DNA of 64,000 nt from Thioalkalivibrio thiocyanodenitrificans ARhD 1 (GTDB lineage Bacteria; Pseudomonadota; Gammaproteobacteria; Ectothiorhodospirales; Ectothiorhodospiraceae): NCBI RefSeq assembly GCF_000378965.1, contig NZ_KB900536.1, positions 1,852,052-1,916,051 on the forward strand, written 5' to 3'. The stretch's first letter is position 1; every line of letters starts with the position of its first letter. This document shows, piece after piece, positions 34,255-44,470 of the stretch. The translations under genes were made by a program, and so were the position numbers. The notes below the pieces were generated by a model. The model was not told the DNA's origin. It saw only the letters and a program-made list of their open reading frames with translations, and did not search any database.

Positions 34255-36619
34255 AGTCCTCCTGTCCTCCCAGCATCAGCCACGTATCCACCACCGTGTC
34301 CGGGTTGAGGGAGATGCTGTCGATCTTCTGCTCCATGAGCCACTCGGCCAGGTCGGGATAGTCCGACGGGCCCTGGCCGCAGATGCCCACGTACTTGCCG
34401 GCGCGGTGTGCGGCCTGAATGGCCATGGCAAGCAGCTTCTTCACCGCCGGGTCGCGCTCGTCGAAGCTGCCGGCCACGAGGCCTGAGTCCCGGTCCAGGC
34501 CCAGCGTGAGCTGGGTGAGGTCGTTGGAACCAATGGAGAAGCCGTCGAAGTACTCGAGGAATTCGTCGGCCAGCACGGCATTGGACGGAATCTCGCACAT
34601 CATGTAGATCTTGAGCCCGTTCTCGCCCCGCTTGAGCCCCAGGTCCGCCAGCAGGCTGATCACGCCCTCGGCCTCGGCCAGCGTGCGCACGAAGGGGACC
34701 ATGATCACCACGTTGGTGAGCCCCATGTCGTTGCGCACACGGCGCACCGCCTGGCATTCCAGCTCGAAGCAGGGACGGAACTCCCGGGACAGATACCGCG
34801 CGGTGCCCCGGAATCCGATCATGGGGTTCTCCTCTTCCGGCTCGTAACGCTCACCGGCGAGCAGGTTGGCGTACTCGTTGGACTTGAAGTCCGACAGGCG
34901 CACGATCACCGGCTTGGGATGGAAGGCGGCACCCAGGGTACTGATGCCTTCCACCAGGCGATCCACATAGAAGCTCACCGGGTCCTTATAGCCCGCGATG
35001 CGGCGATCCACCTCGGCACGCAGGTCTTCCGGCAGGGTGTGATGCTCCAGCAGCGCCTTGGGATGTACCCCGATCATGCTGTTGATGATGAATTCAAGCC
35101 GGGCGAGACCCACGCCGTGATTGGGGATACTGCTGAAATGGAAGGCCCGGCCCGGATTGCCCACGTTCATCATGACCTTCAGGGGCAGCTCCGGCATGGT
35201 GTCGGTGCGGGTCCTGAGTACCTGGAAATCCAGCCTGCCCTCGTAGACCCGCCCCTCGTCGCCCTCGGAACACACCACCGTGCCCTCGGTACCGTCCGGG
35301 AGGGTCTCGGTGGCATTGCCGCATCCCACCACGGCGGGAATCCCCATCTCCCGGGCGATGATGGCCGCGTGGCAGGTGCGGCCGCCCCGGTTGGTCACGA
35401 TCGCGGCGGCGCGCTTCATCACCGGCTCCCAGTCCGGGTCGGTCATGTCGGTGACGAGAACGTCGCCCGCCTCCACCTTGTGCATGTCTTCCAGACCGGC
35501 CACCACGCGCACCTTGCCGGCACCGATCTTCTGGCCGATGGCCCGACCCGTGGCCAGCACCTTGCCACCCTTCTGCTTCAGGTGAAAACGCTCGATCACC
35601 TGCCCGTCCTGCCGGCTCTCAACGGTCTCGGGCCGGGCCTGAACGATGTAGAGGCCTCCGTCCACGCCATCGAGGGCCCACTCGATGTCCATGGGCCGAC
35701 CGTAGTGCTTCTCGATGATCACCGCCTGGCGGGCCAGGTCGGTGATCTGCTCGTCGGTCAGACTGAAGCGGTTGCGATCGGCCTCCTCCACATCCACGGT
35801 CCGCGTCTGCTGTCCGTCGTCGCCGAAGATCATCTTGATGGCCTTGGAACCCATGTTGCGCCGCAGGATGGCGGGGCGACCCTCGGCCAGCGCCGGCTTG
35901 TAGACATGGAACTCGTCCGGGTTGACGGCCCCCTGCACCACCGTCTCGCCGAGGCCCCAGGCGGCGGTGATGAATACCGCATCGCGGAATCCGGACTCCG
36001 TATCCAGGGTGAACATCACACCGCTGGCGCCCTCGTCGCTGCGCGCCATTCGCTGGATACCCGCGGAGAGCGCCACATCGGCGTGGTCAAAGCCCTGGTG
36101 CACCCGGTAGGAAATGGCCCGGTCGTTGTACAGGGAGGCAAACACCTCGTGGATCGCCCTGAACACCGCCTCCTCGCCGCGCACGTTGAGAAAGGTCTCC
36201 TGCTGCCCGGCAAACGAGGCATCGGGAAGATCCTCGGCGGTGGCGGAGGAACGCACCGCCACCGTGCACTCGCCCTCGGTATCCGACTCCAGGCGATTCC
36301 AGGCCTCGCGGATGGCATCGGTCAGCGGCTGAGGAAAGGGGGTTTCCACCACCCAGCCGCGGATGGTGCGCCCGGCCTCGCGCAGGGCGTTGATGTTGTC
36401 CACATCCAGCTTGTCGAGCAATTGGTTGATGCGCTTATCCAGGTCCTTGTGGCGAAGAAACTCGCGGTAGGCCTCGGCGGTGGTCGCAAAGCCGCCGGGC
36501 ACCTGAACACCGGCCCCGGACAGGCCGCTGATCATCTCGCCGAGGGAGGCGTTCTTGCCGCCCACCCGGCCCACATCACCCATGCCCAGTTCATCGAACC
36601 ACAGCACGTACTCACTCAT
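34253..36619 (-). CDS. ppsA: Phosphoenolpyruvate synthase PpsA
   Basis: A 788-residue enzyme converting pyruvate and ATP to PEP, AMP and phosphate. N-terminal ATP-grasp domain ([11 protein letters not shown] near 20, [20 protein letters not shown] near 125), swivelling phosphohistidine domain with [13 protein letters not shown] (catalytic His about 420), and C-terminal PEP/pyruvate TIM barrel with [17 protein letters not shown] and [17 protein letters not shown] ribosome site lies seven bases before the ATG. It is regulated by the adjacent PpsR. Confidence 0.97.
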   Translation of the reverse strand: MSEYVLWFDELGMGDVGRVGGKNASLGEMISGLSGAGVQVPGGFATTAEAYREFLRHKDLDKRINQLLDKLDVDNINALREAGRTIRGWVVETPFPQPLTDAIREAWNRLESDTEGECTVAVRSSATAEDLPDASFAGQQETFLNVRGEEAVFRAIHEVFASLYNDRAISYRVHQGFDHADVALSAGIQRMARSDEGASGVMFTLDTESGFRDAVFITAAWGLGETVVQGAVNPDEFHVYKPALAEGRPAILRRNMGSKAIKMIFGDDGQQTRTVDVEEADRNRFSLTDEQITDLARQAVIIEKHYGRPMDIEWALDGVDGGLYIVQARPETVESRQDGQVIERFHLKQKGGKVLATGRAIGQKIGAGKVRVVAGLEDMHKVEAGDVLVTDMTDPDWEPVMKRAAAIVTNRGGRTCHAAIIAREMGIPAVVGCGNATETLPDGTEGTVVCSEGDEGRVYEGRLDFQVLRTRTDTMPELPLKVMMNVGNPGRAFHFSSIPNHGVGLARLEFIINSMIGVHPKALLEHHTLPEDLRAEVDRRIAGYKDPVSFYVDRLVEGISTLGAAFHPKPVIVRLSDFKSNEYANLLAGERYEPEEENPMIGFRGTARYLSREFRPCFELECQAVRRVRNDMGLTNVVIMVPFVRTLAEAEGVISLLADLGLKRGENGLKIYMMCEIPSNAVLADEFLEYFDGFSIGSNDLTQLTLGLDRDSGLVAGSFDERDPAVKKLLAMAIQAAHRAGKYVGICGQGPSDYPDLAEWLMEQKIDSISLNPDTVVDTWLMLGGQED

Positions 36620-37072
36620 TACCGGACCTCCGCATCAAGCGCGACTTGCCCCGCGGCGGCGAACCGCGGGCCGTGAACAGAATTATGCCGACTGTGTATG
36701 ATCCCGCCCCCCAAGGCAACCGCACAGAGGCGTCGGGTCGCCCGTCTGCCGGGACGCGCCCGTCCACAGGGCAGGCCTGCCATCCCGGGAACGCGGGGGG
36801 ACACCCGCGCACCCGGCACCAGGAGGGTCCAGGTCATCGCCGACAGGACAACGGGGTTCCCGGCCCCGCATGGGGGCTTGGCAGCCTACACACCTCTATA
36901 TGATATAGGTGACATTATAAGGCCAAAAAGACCGCCAGAGACACTCTTCCGCCACCACAGGCCTGATGGGATCCAAGGAACCATCCTGACACCCATCGGA
37001 CAAAACTCAAGTCCGCTTTCTGCCCGCCGGTCTGCCGGGCACCCCTCTGTCGTTCGCCCCAAGGACACATCG
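36620..37072. other. Long intergenic region with divergent promoter candidates
   Basis: A 453-base gap between ppsA (leftward) and a retropepsin gene (rightward). On the minus strand a perfect TATAAT lies at 36914-36919 without a good -35, and a second CATAAT-like box lies nearer ppsA at about 36683-36688. ACCTCTATATGATATAGGT at 36891-36909 is an imperfect AT-rich palindrome that could be an operator. The open frame reading through this stretch shows no coding character. Confidence 0.45.
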
Positions 37073-37588
37073 ATGCTTCGTTTTCTGCCATGGTTCCTGA
37101 TTCTTGCGGCCTGGGTCCCGGCCGCGCACGGGGAAAAACCGGACCATGACGAAATCCGGGAACAATCCGTCCACGGATGGGTGGAGAAGGTGACGATCAG
37201 GCCGGAGAACATCGAACTCAAGGCCAAGATGGACACCGGCGCCACCACATCGTCGCTGAATGCGCTCAACAAGGAGATCTTCGAGCGCGACGGGCAGGAA
37301 TGGATCGCATTCGACATCATCAATCCGGAAGACGAGGACGACACGAAGCGCCTGGAGCGCGAGATCGTGCGCTATGTACGCATCATCCGCCACGACGGCA
37401 ACCACCAGCGCCGTCCAGTGGTGAGCATGGAACTGTGTATGGGCACGCACCGCAGGGATGCGGACATCAGCCTGGTCGACCGCACGGAACTCACCTATCA
37501 GGCGCTGATCGGGCGCAATCACATGGAAGGGATCATCCTGGTGGACCCCGGCCACACCTATCTGCAGCCGCCGCGCTGCGACGACTGA
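37073..37588 (+). CDS. Secreted retropepsin-like aspartic protease
   Basis: A 171-residue protein with a signal peptide (about 1-20, ending AAHG) and a retropepsin-type domain of the RimK/ATP-dependent zinc protease family (DUF785-like). The catalytic motif is ELKAKMDTGATTSSLNAL with DTGA at about 53-56. YQALIGRNHMEGIILVDPG forms the second psi-loop. Only one catalytic Asp is present, so it should act as a dimer. It precedes a UUP1-type membrane protein and a RimK-like ligase. Confidence 0.85.
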   Translation: MLRFLPWFLILAAWVPAAHGEKPDHDEIREQSVHGWVEKVTIRPENIELKAKMDTGATTSSLNALNKEIFERDGQEWIAFDIINPEDEDDTKRLEREIVRYVRIIRHDGNHQRRPVVSMELCMGTHRRDADISLVDRTELTYQALIGRNHMEGIILVDPGHTYLQPPRCDD

Positions 37589-37601
37589 AGACACACGGCA
37601 C

Positions 37602-39122
37602 ATGAGGCGCCTGCATCTGACCCTGCTGGTACTCGGCCTGCTGGCGACCAGCCTGGTCATGGTCGGCTACAAGGTCAGCGTTCTCGGATTCCCGCTCCAG
37701 CCCGCACAAACCGTGGACAACTGGATCGTGGAGGCGCGGGTCGCCTTCGAGCCCAGCGGCGGCGCGGTGACGGCACGGCTGATGCTGCCAGACGACCCGC
37801 CGGGCTACGGCATCCTGGACGAGAACTTCGTCTCCCGGGGCTACGGTCTGACCACCACCCAGCAGGGGGAGAACCGGGAGGCCCGCTGGACCACCCGCAC
37901 GCCCAGCGGCCGGCAGGTCATCTACTACCGTGCCACGGTCTACGAACACCCGGGCAGCAACGGGGATGACGCCCCCTACCCGGGTCCGGTGTCGGTCCCC
38001 GATTACGGCGAACCCTACCATTCCGCGGCCATGGCATTGCTGGAGAGCGTACGCGAGCGCTCCGCGGACATCACCAGCTTCGCTTCGGTGCTGGTCAATG
38101 ACCTCAATGCACACAACCCGGGCGAGAATGCCGCGCTGTTCATCGACCGGGATGCCTCGGAAACCGACAGGGTGCGCACCGTCATCGACCTGCTGGCGGG
38201 TGCGCGCATCCCGACACGCATGGTGCACGGCATCACCCTCACCGACTGGACCCGGGAGGCCGGTCCACAGGCCTGGCTGGAGGTGCACAACACCCGGGAA
38301 TGGGTGCCGGTGAATCCCCGGGACGGCACCCCCGGTTATCCGCCCAATTTCCTGGTCTGGTGGCGCGGGGACATGGAACCCCTTCAGGTGGACCGCGCCG
38401 AACGCCCCGAGATCAGCTTCTCCGTGACCCGCAACATCCACGACGCCATCGACGTGGCCGAGCAACGGGCCCAGATCATGGACTCGCGCATCGTGGACTT
38501 CTCGCTGTTCGGCCTGCCGGTGCAGACCCAGAACATGTACCGGGTGCTGCTCATGGTGCCGGTGGGCGCGTTGATCATCGTGCTGCTGCGAAACATGGTG
38601 GGCATCCAGACCTTCGGCACCTTCATGCCCGTGCTGATCGCCCTCTCCTTTCGCGAGACCCGGCTGGTCGGCGGCATCGTCCTGTTCACCCTGATCGTAT
38701 CCCTGGGGCTGGCCATCCGCTTCTACCTGGAACACCTCAAGCTCCTGCTGGTGCCACGGCTCGCGGCCGTGGTGATCGTGGTCATCATGCTCATGGCCCT
38801 GATCAGCATCCTGAGCCACAACCTGGGCATCGAGCAGGGCCTTTCACTCGCCCTGTTCCCCATCGTGATCCTGGCCATGACCATCGAACGCATGTCCATC
38901 GTCTGGGAGGAACACGGCCCGCAGGACGCCATCTATCAGGGGCTCGGCAGTCTTGCCGTTGCCGCGGCCAGCTACCTGTTCATGATCAACCGCAACCTGG
39001 AGCACCTGATCTTCGTGTTCCCGGAACTGCTTCTCGTCGTACTGGCGCTGACGCTGCTGGTCGGGCGCTATACCGGCTACCGGCTCACGGAGCTCGTGCG
39101 CTTTCGCGCATTGAAGGAATGA
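37602..39122 (+). CDS. UUP1 family membrane protein with transglutaminase-like periplasmic domain
   Basis: A 506-residue protein: N-terminal membrane helix (about 5-27), a periplasmic domain (about 35-300) resembling an inactive transglutaminase (VRTVIDLLAGARIPTRMVHG, GPQAWLEVHN, WVPVNPRDG, where the catalytic Cys is absent), then about seven membrane helices from residue 308. It lies 13 bases after the retropepsin gene and overlaps the next gene by ATGA. The triad is conserved in many gammaproteobacteria and, from memory, has been linked to osmotic tolerance. Biochemistry unknown. Confidence 0.82.
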   Translation: MRRLHLTLLVLGLLATSLVMVGYKVSVLGFPLQPAQTVDNWIVEARVAFEPSGGAVTARLMLPDDPPGYGILDENFVSRGYGLTTTQQGENREARWTTRTPSGRQVIYYRATVYEHPGSNGDDAPYPGPVSVPDYGEPYHSAAMALLESVRERSADITSFASVLVNDLNAHNPGENAALFIDRDASETDRVRTVIDLLAGARIPTRMVHGITLTDWTREAGPQAWLEVHNTREWVPVNPRDGTPGYPPNFLVWWRGDMEPLQVDRAERPEISFSVTRNIHDAIDVAEQRAQIMDSRIVDFSLFGLPVQTQNMYRVLLMVPVGALIIVLLRNMVGIQTFGTFMPVLIALSFRETRLVGGIVLFTLIVSLGLAIRFYLEHLKLLLVPRLAAVVIVVIMLMALISILSHNLGIEQGLSLALFPIVILAMTIERMSIVWEEHGPQDAIYQGLGSLAVAAASYLFMINRNLEHLIFVFPELLLVVLALTLLVGRYTGYRLTELVRFRALKE

Positions 39123-40111
39123 TGGGACGCTGGTTCATCACACCGGGAGAACTGCGCAGCCGGGGGGTGCTCGGCCTGAATGCCCGCAACGGTGCCTTGA
39201 TCGCCGCGTACAACGACCGCTGCAATTACCCCCTGGTGGACGACAAGCTGCAGACAAAACGCCTGGCCCTGGAGGCGGGCATCGCCGTGCCGGAACTCTA
39301 CGGGGTGATAGAAACCCAGCAGCAGGTCAGGCGCCTCGGCGGGATGATCGGGGATCACGAGGATTTCGTCATCAAGCCCGCCCATGGCGCTGGCGGCGAC
39401 GGCATCCTGGTGATCACCGGGCGCATGGGCCATCACCACCGGCGCGCCAACGGCAAGCTCGTGGACCGGGATGGCATCGCCCATCATGTGGCCAACATCC
39501 TGAGCGGCATGTACAGCCTGGGCGGGCAGCCCGACAAGGCCATGGTGGAGTCCCGGGTGAAGTTCGACCCCATGTTCGAACAGGTGAGCTTCCAGGGGGT
39601 GCCCGACATCCGCACCGTGGTTTACCGGGGTTACCCGGTCATGGCCATGGTGCGCCTGCCCACCCGCGAGGCGGACGGCAAGGCCAACCTGCACCAGGGC
39701 GCGGTGGGCGCCGGGATCGACATGGGCACCGGCAAGACCCTCTATGGCGTATGGCGCAGCCAGCCGGTGGAGCGCCACCCGGACACCGGTGCACCCATCG
39801 CCGGCATCCCGATCCCCGGCTGGGCCAGGCTGCTGGAACTGGCGGCCCGCTGCCACGACCTTGCCGGCCTCGGCTACCTGGGGGTGGACGTAGTGCTCGA
39901 CCGGGATCGCGGCCCCCTGATCCTGGAACTCAATGCCCGCCCGGGGCTGGCGATACAGATCGCCAACCATGAAGGTCTGCTGCATCGCACAGAGGCTGTG
40001 GACGAACGGCTGGACACGCTGGAGCGCAGGGAGGACGCGCAGTCCCGCGCCGCCTGGACACAAGCGCGATTTGCCGTAAACCCCGGCGCCGGGCCGGCCA
40101 CACGGGACTGA
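39119..40111 (+). CDS. Alpha-L-glutamate ligase-like (RimK-type) ATP-grasp protein
   Basis: A 330-residue ATP-grasp protein. FVIKPAHGAGGDGILVI is the ATP loop (about 84-100), and LGVDVVLDRDRGPLILELNARPG gives the Mg-binding Glu-x-Asn. MGRWFITPGELRSRGVLGLNARN is the typical start of this subfamily. The frame extends far upstream, but the ATG 39119 overlap with the UUP1 stop is convincing. It presumably joins an amino acid to a protein or small-molecule carboxylate; the substrate is unknown. Confidence 0.87.
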   Translation: MMGRWFITPGELRSRGVLGLNARNGALIAAYNDRCNYPLVDDKLQTKRLALEAGIAVPELYGVIETQQQVRRLGGMIGDHEDFVIKPAHGAGGDGILVITGRMGHHHRRANGKLVDRDGIAHHVANILSGMYSLGGQPDKAMVESRVKFDPMFEQVSFQGVPDIRTVVYRGYPVMAMVRLPTREADGKANLHQGAVGAGIDMGTGKTLYGVWRSQPVERHPDTGAPIAGIPIPGWARLLELAARCHDLAGLGYLGVDVVLDRDRGPLILELNARPGLAIQIANHEGLLHRTEAVDERLDTLERREDAQSRAAWTQARFAVNPGAGPATRD

Positions 40112-40153
40112 GCCCGGTGCGGGCAGCTTCCGGCGGGTCCGGACGCCGCCGCT

Positions 40154-40978
40154 TCAGAACAAGGCCATCTCGAGTCCCACCAGCAGGATGAACACCGCGA
40201 ACACCTGGCGCAGCCGGGTCACGTCTAGCCGGTGGCAGAGGCGCACGCCGAGAGGTGCGAAGAGCATGGTGGCCGGCACCAGTAACGCGAAGGCCAGCCA
40301 GTTCACATAGCCGGTGGAGAAGGCCGGCAGACTGGGAGAACCCCATCCCGCGATCACGTAGCCGGCGGCGGCGGGCACGCTGATGAAGAATCCGAACACC
40401 GCCGATGTGCCCACCGCCCGATGGATGGGGAAGGCGAAGAGATTGAGCGCGGGCACCGCCAGCGTGCCGCCGCCGATCCCGAGCATCGCCGCCAGGCTGC
40501 CGATACCGAAGGAGATGCCGCGTTGGGTGTACCTGCCGGGCAGGCCATCGCTCACTGTCGGTTTGTTTCGGGCGGTGAGCAGCATGTGCGCGGAGACCGC
40601 AACCAGCAGGACGCCAAACAGTGCCTTGAGCAGCGCGCCGGAAACCACGGCGCCGCCGAGCCATGTACCGACGACGACGCCCGCGAGGATGCCCGGCGCC
40701 CAGGATCTCAGCAGCGCCCCGTCCACGGTGCCGCGACGGTGATGTGCGCTTGCCGACATCACGGAGGTGAGCACGATGGAGGCAAGCGAGGTACCCACCG
40801 CCAGCGGCATGGTCACGTCCAGGGGCAGGCCGTCAGCCGTGAACACATGGTAGAGGATGGGCACGATCACGATGCCGCCGCCGACGCCCAGCAGACCCGC
40901 CAGCAGACCCGCGACCATGCCGCAGGCCAGCAGCACCGGCGCCAGAATGATCCAGTTCCCGTCCGGGATCGGGACCAT
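40154..40978 (-). CDS. TauE/SafE (TSUP) family sulfite/sulfonate exporter-like permease
   Basis: A 274-residue protein with about eight membrane helices in two repeats: LLAGLLGVGGGIVIVPILYHVF (about 24-45) and LAAMLGIGGGTLAVPALNLF (about 157-176). TSUP proteins move sulfite, sulfoacetate or related organic anions. Its ATG overlaps the stop of the gamma-glutamyltransferase gene by one base, so they form one operon. It is clearly paralogous to the gene at 46448-47260. Confidence 0.85.
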   Translation of the reverse strand: MVPIPDGNWIILAPVLLACGMVAGLLAGLLGVGGGIVIVPILYHVFTADGLPLDVTMPLAVGTSLASIVLTSVMSASAHHRRGTVDGALLRSWAPGILAGVVVGTWLGGAVVSGALLKALFGVLLVAVSAHMLLTARNKPTVSDGLPGRYTQRGISFGIGSLAAMLGIGGGTLAVPALNLFAFPIHRAVGTSAVFGFFISVPAAAGYVIAGWGSPSLPAFSTGYVNWLAFALLVPATMLFAPLGVRLCHRLDVTRLRQVFAVFILLVGLEMALF

Positions 40979-42570
40979 CAGAAGGCCGCCACCAGTCCGT
41001 CGCTGCGCGGATCCGCGCCGCCGCTCATCACGCCGGCCGGATCGAGCAGCAGCGCGCCCGCGTGGCCCATGATCTCGCTGTAGGGCTCCACGGTGTCCAC
41101 TTCATGACCCCGGGAGTGCAGGCCGGCGATCACCGCCGGGTCGAAGCGCGATTCCAGCTTGAGACTGGTGGAATGCGAACCCCATGTGCGGCCAAGCAGC
41201 CAGCGGGGCGCGGTGATGGCGGCCTGGGGTGACAGGCCATGCACGGCGATGCGGGTGAACACCGCGGCCTGCGTCTGGGGCTGACCGTCCCCGCCCATGG
41301 TGCCGTACACGAGCCAGCGTCCGTCGGCCAGTTCCGCCATGGCCGGGTTGAGGGTGTGGAAGGGCTGACGCCCCGGCAGGAGGCTGCGCGGCGAGCCCTC
41401 GTCCAGGGTGAAGCTCGTGCCCCGGTTCTGCCAGCAGATGCCTGAACGGCCGAGCACCACGCCGCTGCCGAACTCGTGGTAGAGGCTCTGGATGGCGGAG
41501 ACCATGCGCCCCGCCCCGTCGATCACGCCGAACCAGGTGGTGTCGCCGGTCTCGCCCGCCCCCCAGGGCGCGGCACGCAGGGGATCGATGGCCGCCGCCT
41601 CGCCATCGAGCGCATCGGCGGCAAGCCAGGCGGCGGGCGGAGCGGTCATGTCCATGGGGTCGCGGATGAAACGGTCGCGCACGGCGAAGGCGCGCTTGGT
41701 GGCCTCCACCAGCAGATGGATGTGATCCACGCCCGACTCGGTGACCCGGAGCCCGCCGATGCGCTCGTAGAGGGCCAGGATCATGAGCGAGGCGAGCCCC
41801 TGGGACGGGGGCGGCGTGTTGTAGAGGCGCGCACCCGCGAAGCGCGCAGTGAGCGCGGGCGTCGTCACCACACGATGCGCCTGCAGATCGGCGAGCCCCA
41901 CGGGGCTGCCCGCCGCTTCCAGGTCCGCCGCCAGCACGCGCGCCAGGTCGCCCCGGTAGAAATCCTCGCAGCCCGCCTCGGCGACGCGCGCGAGCGTCGC
42001 GGCGAGCGCCGCCAAGCGCTGCCTGCTCCCCTCGACGGGCACATCGCCCGCGTCCAGGAACACCTGCGCGAAGCCGGGTTGCGATGCGAGTTCCTCCCGC
42101 CTGGCTGCCGTGGTGCGGCACTGGCTGGCGGTCACCGGCTGCCCCTCCCGGGCCAGGTGAACGGCATCGGCCAGCAGGCGGTCCAGGGGCATGCGGCCGC
42201 CCCAGTCGCGGGCCGTGTCGAGCACGGCCCCCCAGGCGGAGACGGCGCCCGCCACGGTGTTGGCGGCCCAGGGTCCCCGCACCGGTATGTGCGCGTGGCC
42301 GGCCTCACGGTGGCGCGCCGCCGTGAGATCGGCGGGGGTGCGCCCGACACCGGTGATGGCGCGGGGTGTCTCCCCGGGCGCGCGGCACAGCCAGAAGGCG
42401 TCGCCGCCGATGCCGCTCATGTGCGGATAGACCACGGCGAGCGCGGCGGCCACCGCCACCGAGGCCTCGGCCGCGTTGCCGCCCTCGCGCAGCACGGCAA
42501 GCCCTGCCTGGGCCGCAAGCGCGTGGGGGGCGACCACCATCCCCCGGCAGCCGCGTACGGAATTCAACAT
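40978..42570 (-). CDS. Gamma-glutamyltransferase family protein
   Basis: A 530-residue Ntn-hydrolase of the GGT family, which self-cleaves before a catalytic Thr. The Thr is in GETGDTTWFGVIDGAG (about 346-361). REGGNAAEASVAVAAALAVVYP and SGIGGDAFWL near the start and YGTMGGDGQPQTQAAVFTR near 440 are family hallmarks. There is no signal peptide, so it should be cytoplasmic, unlike periplasmic Ggt; related enzymes hydrolyse gamma-glutamyl compounds or oxamate-type amides. It sits between TRAP transporter genes and a TSUP exporter. GAGGAG precedes the ATG. Confidence 0.88.
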   Translation of the reverse strand: MLNSVRGCRGMVVAPHALAAQAGLAVLREGGNAAEASVAVAAALAVVYPHMSGIGGDAFWLCRAPGETPRAITGVGRTPADLTAARHREAGHAHIPVRGPWAANTVAGAVSAWGAVLDTARDWGGRMPLDRLLADAVHLAREGQPVTASQCRTTAARREELASQPGFAQVFLDAGDVPVEGSRQRLAALAATLARVAEAGCEDFYRGDLARVLAADLEAAGSPVGLADLQAHRVVTTPALTARFAGARLYNTPPPSQGLASLMILALYERIGGLRVTESGVDHIHLLVEATKRAFAVRDRFIRDPMDMTAPPAAWLAADALDGEAAAIDPLRAAPWGAGETGDTTWFGVIDGAGRMVSAIQSLYHEFGSGVVLGRSGICWQNRGTSFTLDEGSPRSLLPGRQPFHTLNPAMAELADGRWLVYGTMGGDGQPQTQAAVFTRIAVHGLSPQAAITAPRWLLGRTWGSHSTSLKLESRFDPAVIAGLHSRGHEVDTVEPYSEIMGHAGALLLDPAGVMSGGADPRSDGLVAAF

Positions 42571-42603
42571 GGCGTCACTCCTCGTCGTATCTTCGCTGCG
42601 ACA

Positions 42604-43926
42604 TTACCAGCCGAGGTTCCTGGGCAGCCAGGTGGCGATGGCGGGAAAGGCCATCACCAGCACGAGCCCCAGAAGCTGGATGCCGATGAACGGCAGCGCG
42701 CCTGCATAGATCTCCCGGGTGGACACCTGGGGCGGGGCCACGCCCTTGAGAAAGAACAGCGCCCAGCCGAAGGGCGGCGTCAGGAAGGACGCCTGCAGGT
42801 TGAGGGTGACCAGCATGGCGAACCAGATCATGTCCACCTGCAGGGCGATGAACACGGGCAGCATCAGGGGCAGGACGATGTAGGAGATCTCGATCCATTC
42901 CAGGAAGAAGCCCAGGATGAAGATCGCCGCCATGGTGAAGATGAGCGCGCCCCACATGCCGCCCGGCAGCATGTCGAACACGCCTTCGATCAGGTACTCG
43001 CCGTCGAGCCCCCGGAAGCTGAGCGCAAAGATCTGCGCGGCAATGAGCACGAACATGATCATGCCGGTGATCTTGAGCGTGTCGCGCACGGTCTCGCCGA
43101 GCACCCGGCCGTTCATCTTGCGGCCCAGGACGGTGATAAGAAGCGCACCCAGCGCGCCCATGGCCGCCGCCTCCGTGGGGGCGGCGAGCCCGCTGATGAT
43201 GGAACCGAGCACCACCGCAATCAGCGCGAGCGGCGGCACGGCACTCTTCAGCACCCGCAGCAGCAACTGCCGCCGGCTGAGCGCGTCACGCTCGGCCTGG
43301 GGCACTGGCGGGGCCCAGTGGGGCAGGAAGCGGCCGATGGCGATGATGTAGACGGCGTACAGGGCCGCGAGCAGCAAGGACGGCATCACGGCGGCGGCGA
43401 ACAGTGCGCCCACCGACTCGCCCATGATGTCCGAGAGCAGGATCAGCACCAGGCTCGGCGGGATGATCTGCCCGAGCGTCCCCGAGGCGCAGATGGTGCC
43501 GCAGGCAAGCGAGGAGCGGTAACCGCGCTCCAGCAGCTTGCCCAGCGTGATGAGCCCCATGGTCACCACGGTGGCGCCGACGATGCCCGTGGACGCGCCC
43601 ATGAGCACGCCCACCAGCACGATGGCGAGCGCCATGCCGCCGGGCCGGTTGCCCGCCAGATGGCCAAGGGCCGAGAGGGTATCCTCCGCAAGGCGCGATT
43701 TCTCCAGCAGCACGCCCATGAACACGAACAGGGGGATGGCGAGCAGCGTGTAGTTGGTGATCACCCCGAAGACCCGCGCGGGCAGCAGGCTGAACAGGGT
43801 CTCGCCGAAGCCGATGTAGCCGAACACCAGTCCCGCGCCGGCGATGGCGAGCGCCACGGGGATGCCCGCCAGGATCATCACGAACAGGCAGGCCACCATG
43901 ATCAGGGCGATGGTTTCCGGGCTCAT
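42604..43926 (-). CDS. TRAP transporter large permease (DctM type)
   Basis: A 440-residue integral membrane protein with about 12 helices, the ion-coupled translocation subunit of a TRAP system. Typical motifs: IPLFVFMGVLLEKSRLAEDTL, GASTGIVGATVVTMGLITL, GTICASGTLGQIIPPSLVLIL and NLQASFLTPPFGWALFFLKG. ATG 43926 overlaps the DctQ stop; the longer frame is not needed. Confidence 0.93.
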   Translation of the reverse strand: MSPETIALIMVACLFVMILAGIPVALAIAGAGLVFGYIGFGETLFSLLPARVFGVITNYTLLAIPLFVFMGVLLEKSRLAEDTLSALGHLAGNRPGGMALAIVLVGVLMGASTGIVGATVVTMGLITLGKLLERGYRSSLACGTICASGTLGQIIPPSLVLILLSDIMGESVGALFAAAVMPSLLLAALYAVYIIAIGRFLPHWAPPVPQAERDALSRRQLLLRVLKSAVPPLALIAVVLGSIISGLAAPTEAAAMGALGALLITVLGRKMNGRVLGETVRDTLKITGMIMFVLIAAQIFALSFRGLDGEYLIEGVFDMLPGGMWGALIFTMAAIFILGFFLEWIEISYIVLPLMLPVFIALQVDMIWFAMLVTLNLQASFLTPPFGWALFFLKGVAPPQVSTREIYAGALPFIGIQLLGLVLVMAFPAIATWLPRNLGW

Positions 43927-44459
43927 GTGGCGTACGCACGGACGGGGACAGGGCTGCGCGCGCCCAGCAGCGACGCAGCCGCCGACAGAGCCATGGAGAC
44001 GCCCTGCAGGGCGATCAGCGCGAAGCCGAGCGGGATCACCGCCTTGAGCAGGAACCGGTACGGCAGGCCGCCCGCCTCCGGGGAGCGCTCGCCGATGTTG
44101 TAGGCGTACAGCACGTAGTCCCAGGACAGCATGGCCAGCCACACGCCGAGCGGCACCACCAGCAGCAGCGCCACGGCCAGGTCGAACCAGCGCCGCACGA
44201 CCTCGCCGTAGCGCTGGTACAAGATGTCCACGCGCACGTGCTCACCCTGCTGCAGGGTGTAGACCGAACCGAGCATCGCGATCACGGCCAGCAGGTGCCA
44301 TTCCAGTTCCTGGGTGGCGATGGAACTCATGTGCAGGAAGTAGCGGGCCAGGACATTGGCGGCCACCAGCAACACCAGGATCAGGGTGAGCCAGGCGCTC
44401 ACCCGACCGATCCGCATGACGAGAGCGTCCATGCCCCGGGCAATCGTTGCGATCGTCAT
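43923..44459 (-). CDS. TRAP transporter small permease (DctQ type)
   Basis: A 178-residue protein with four membrane helices, partner of the DctM permease. DALVMRIGRVSAWLTLILVLLVAANVLARYF near the start and the GEVVRRWFDLAVALLLVVPLG stretch fit the family. It lies 11 bases after the binding-protein gene and overlaps dctM by ATGA. Confidence 0.9.
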   Translation of the reverse strand: MTIATIARGMDALVMRIGRVSAWLTLILVLLVAANVLARYFLHMSSIATQELEWHLLAVIAMLGSVYTLQQGEHVRVDILYQRYGEVVRRWFDLAVALLLVVPLGVWLAMLSWDYVLYAYNIGERSPEAGGLPYRFLLKAVIPLGFALIALQGVSMALSAAASLLGARSPVPVRAYAT

Positions 44460-44470
44460 GGCTGCGCGCC

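Noticed and set aside
41476-44103. Very long plus-strand open frame (875 codons) opposite the TRAP and GGT genes
   Set aside because: It is the antisense shadow of high-GC genes with strong family matches on the minus strand; its translation is Gly/His/Arg-rich and shows no domain.
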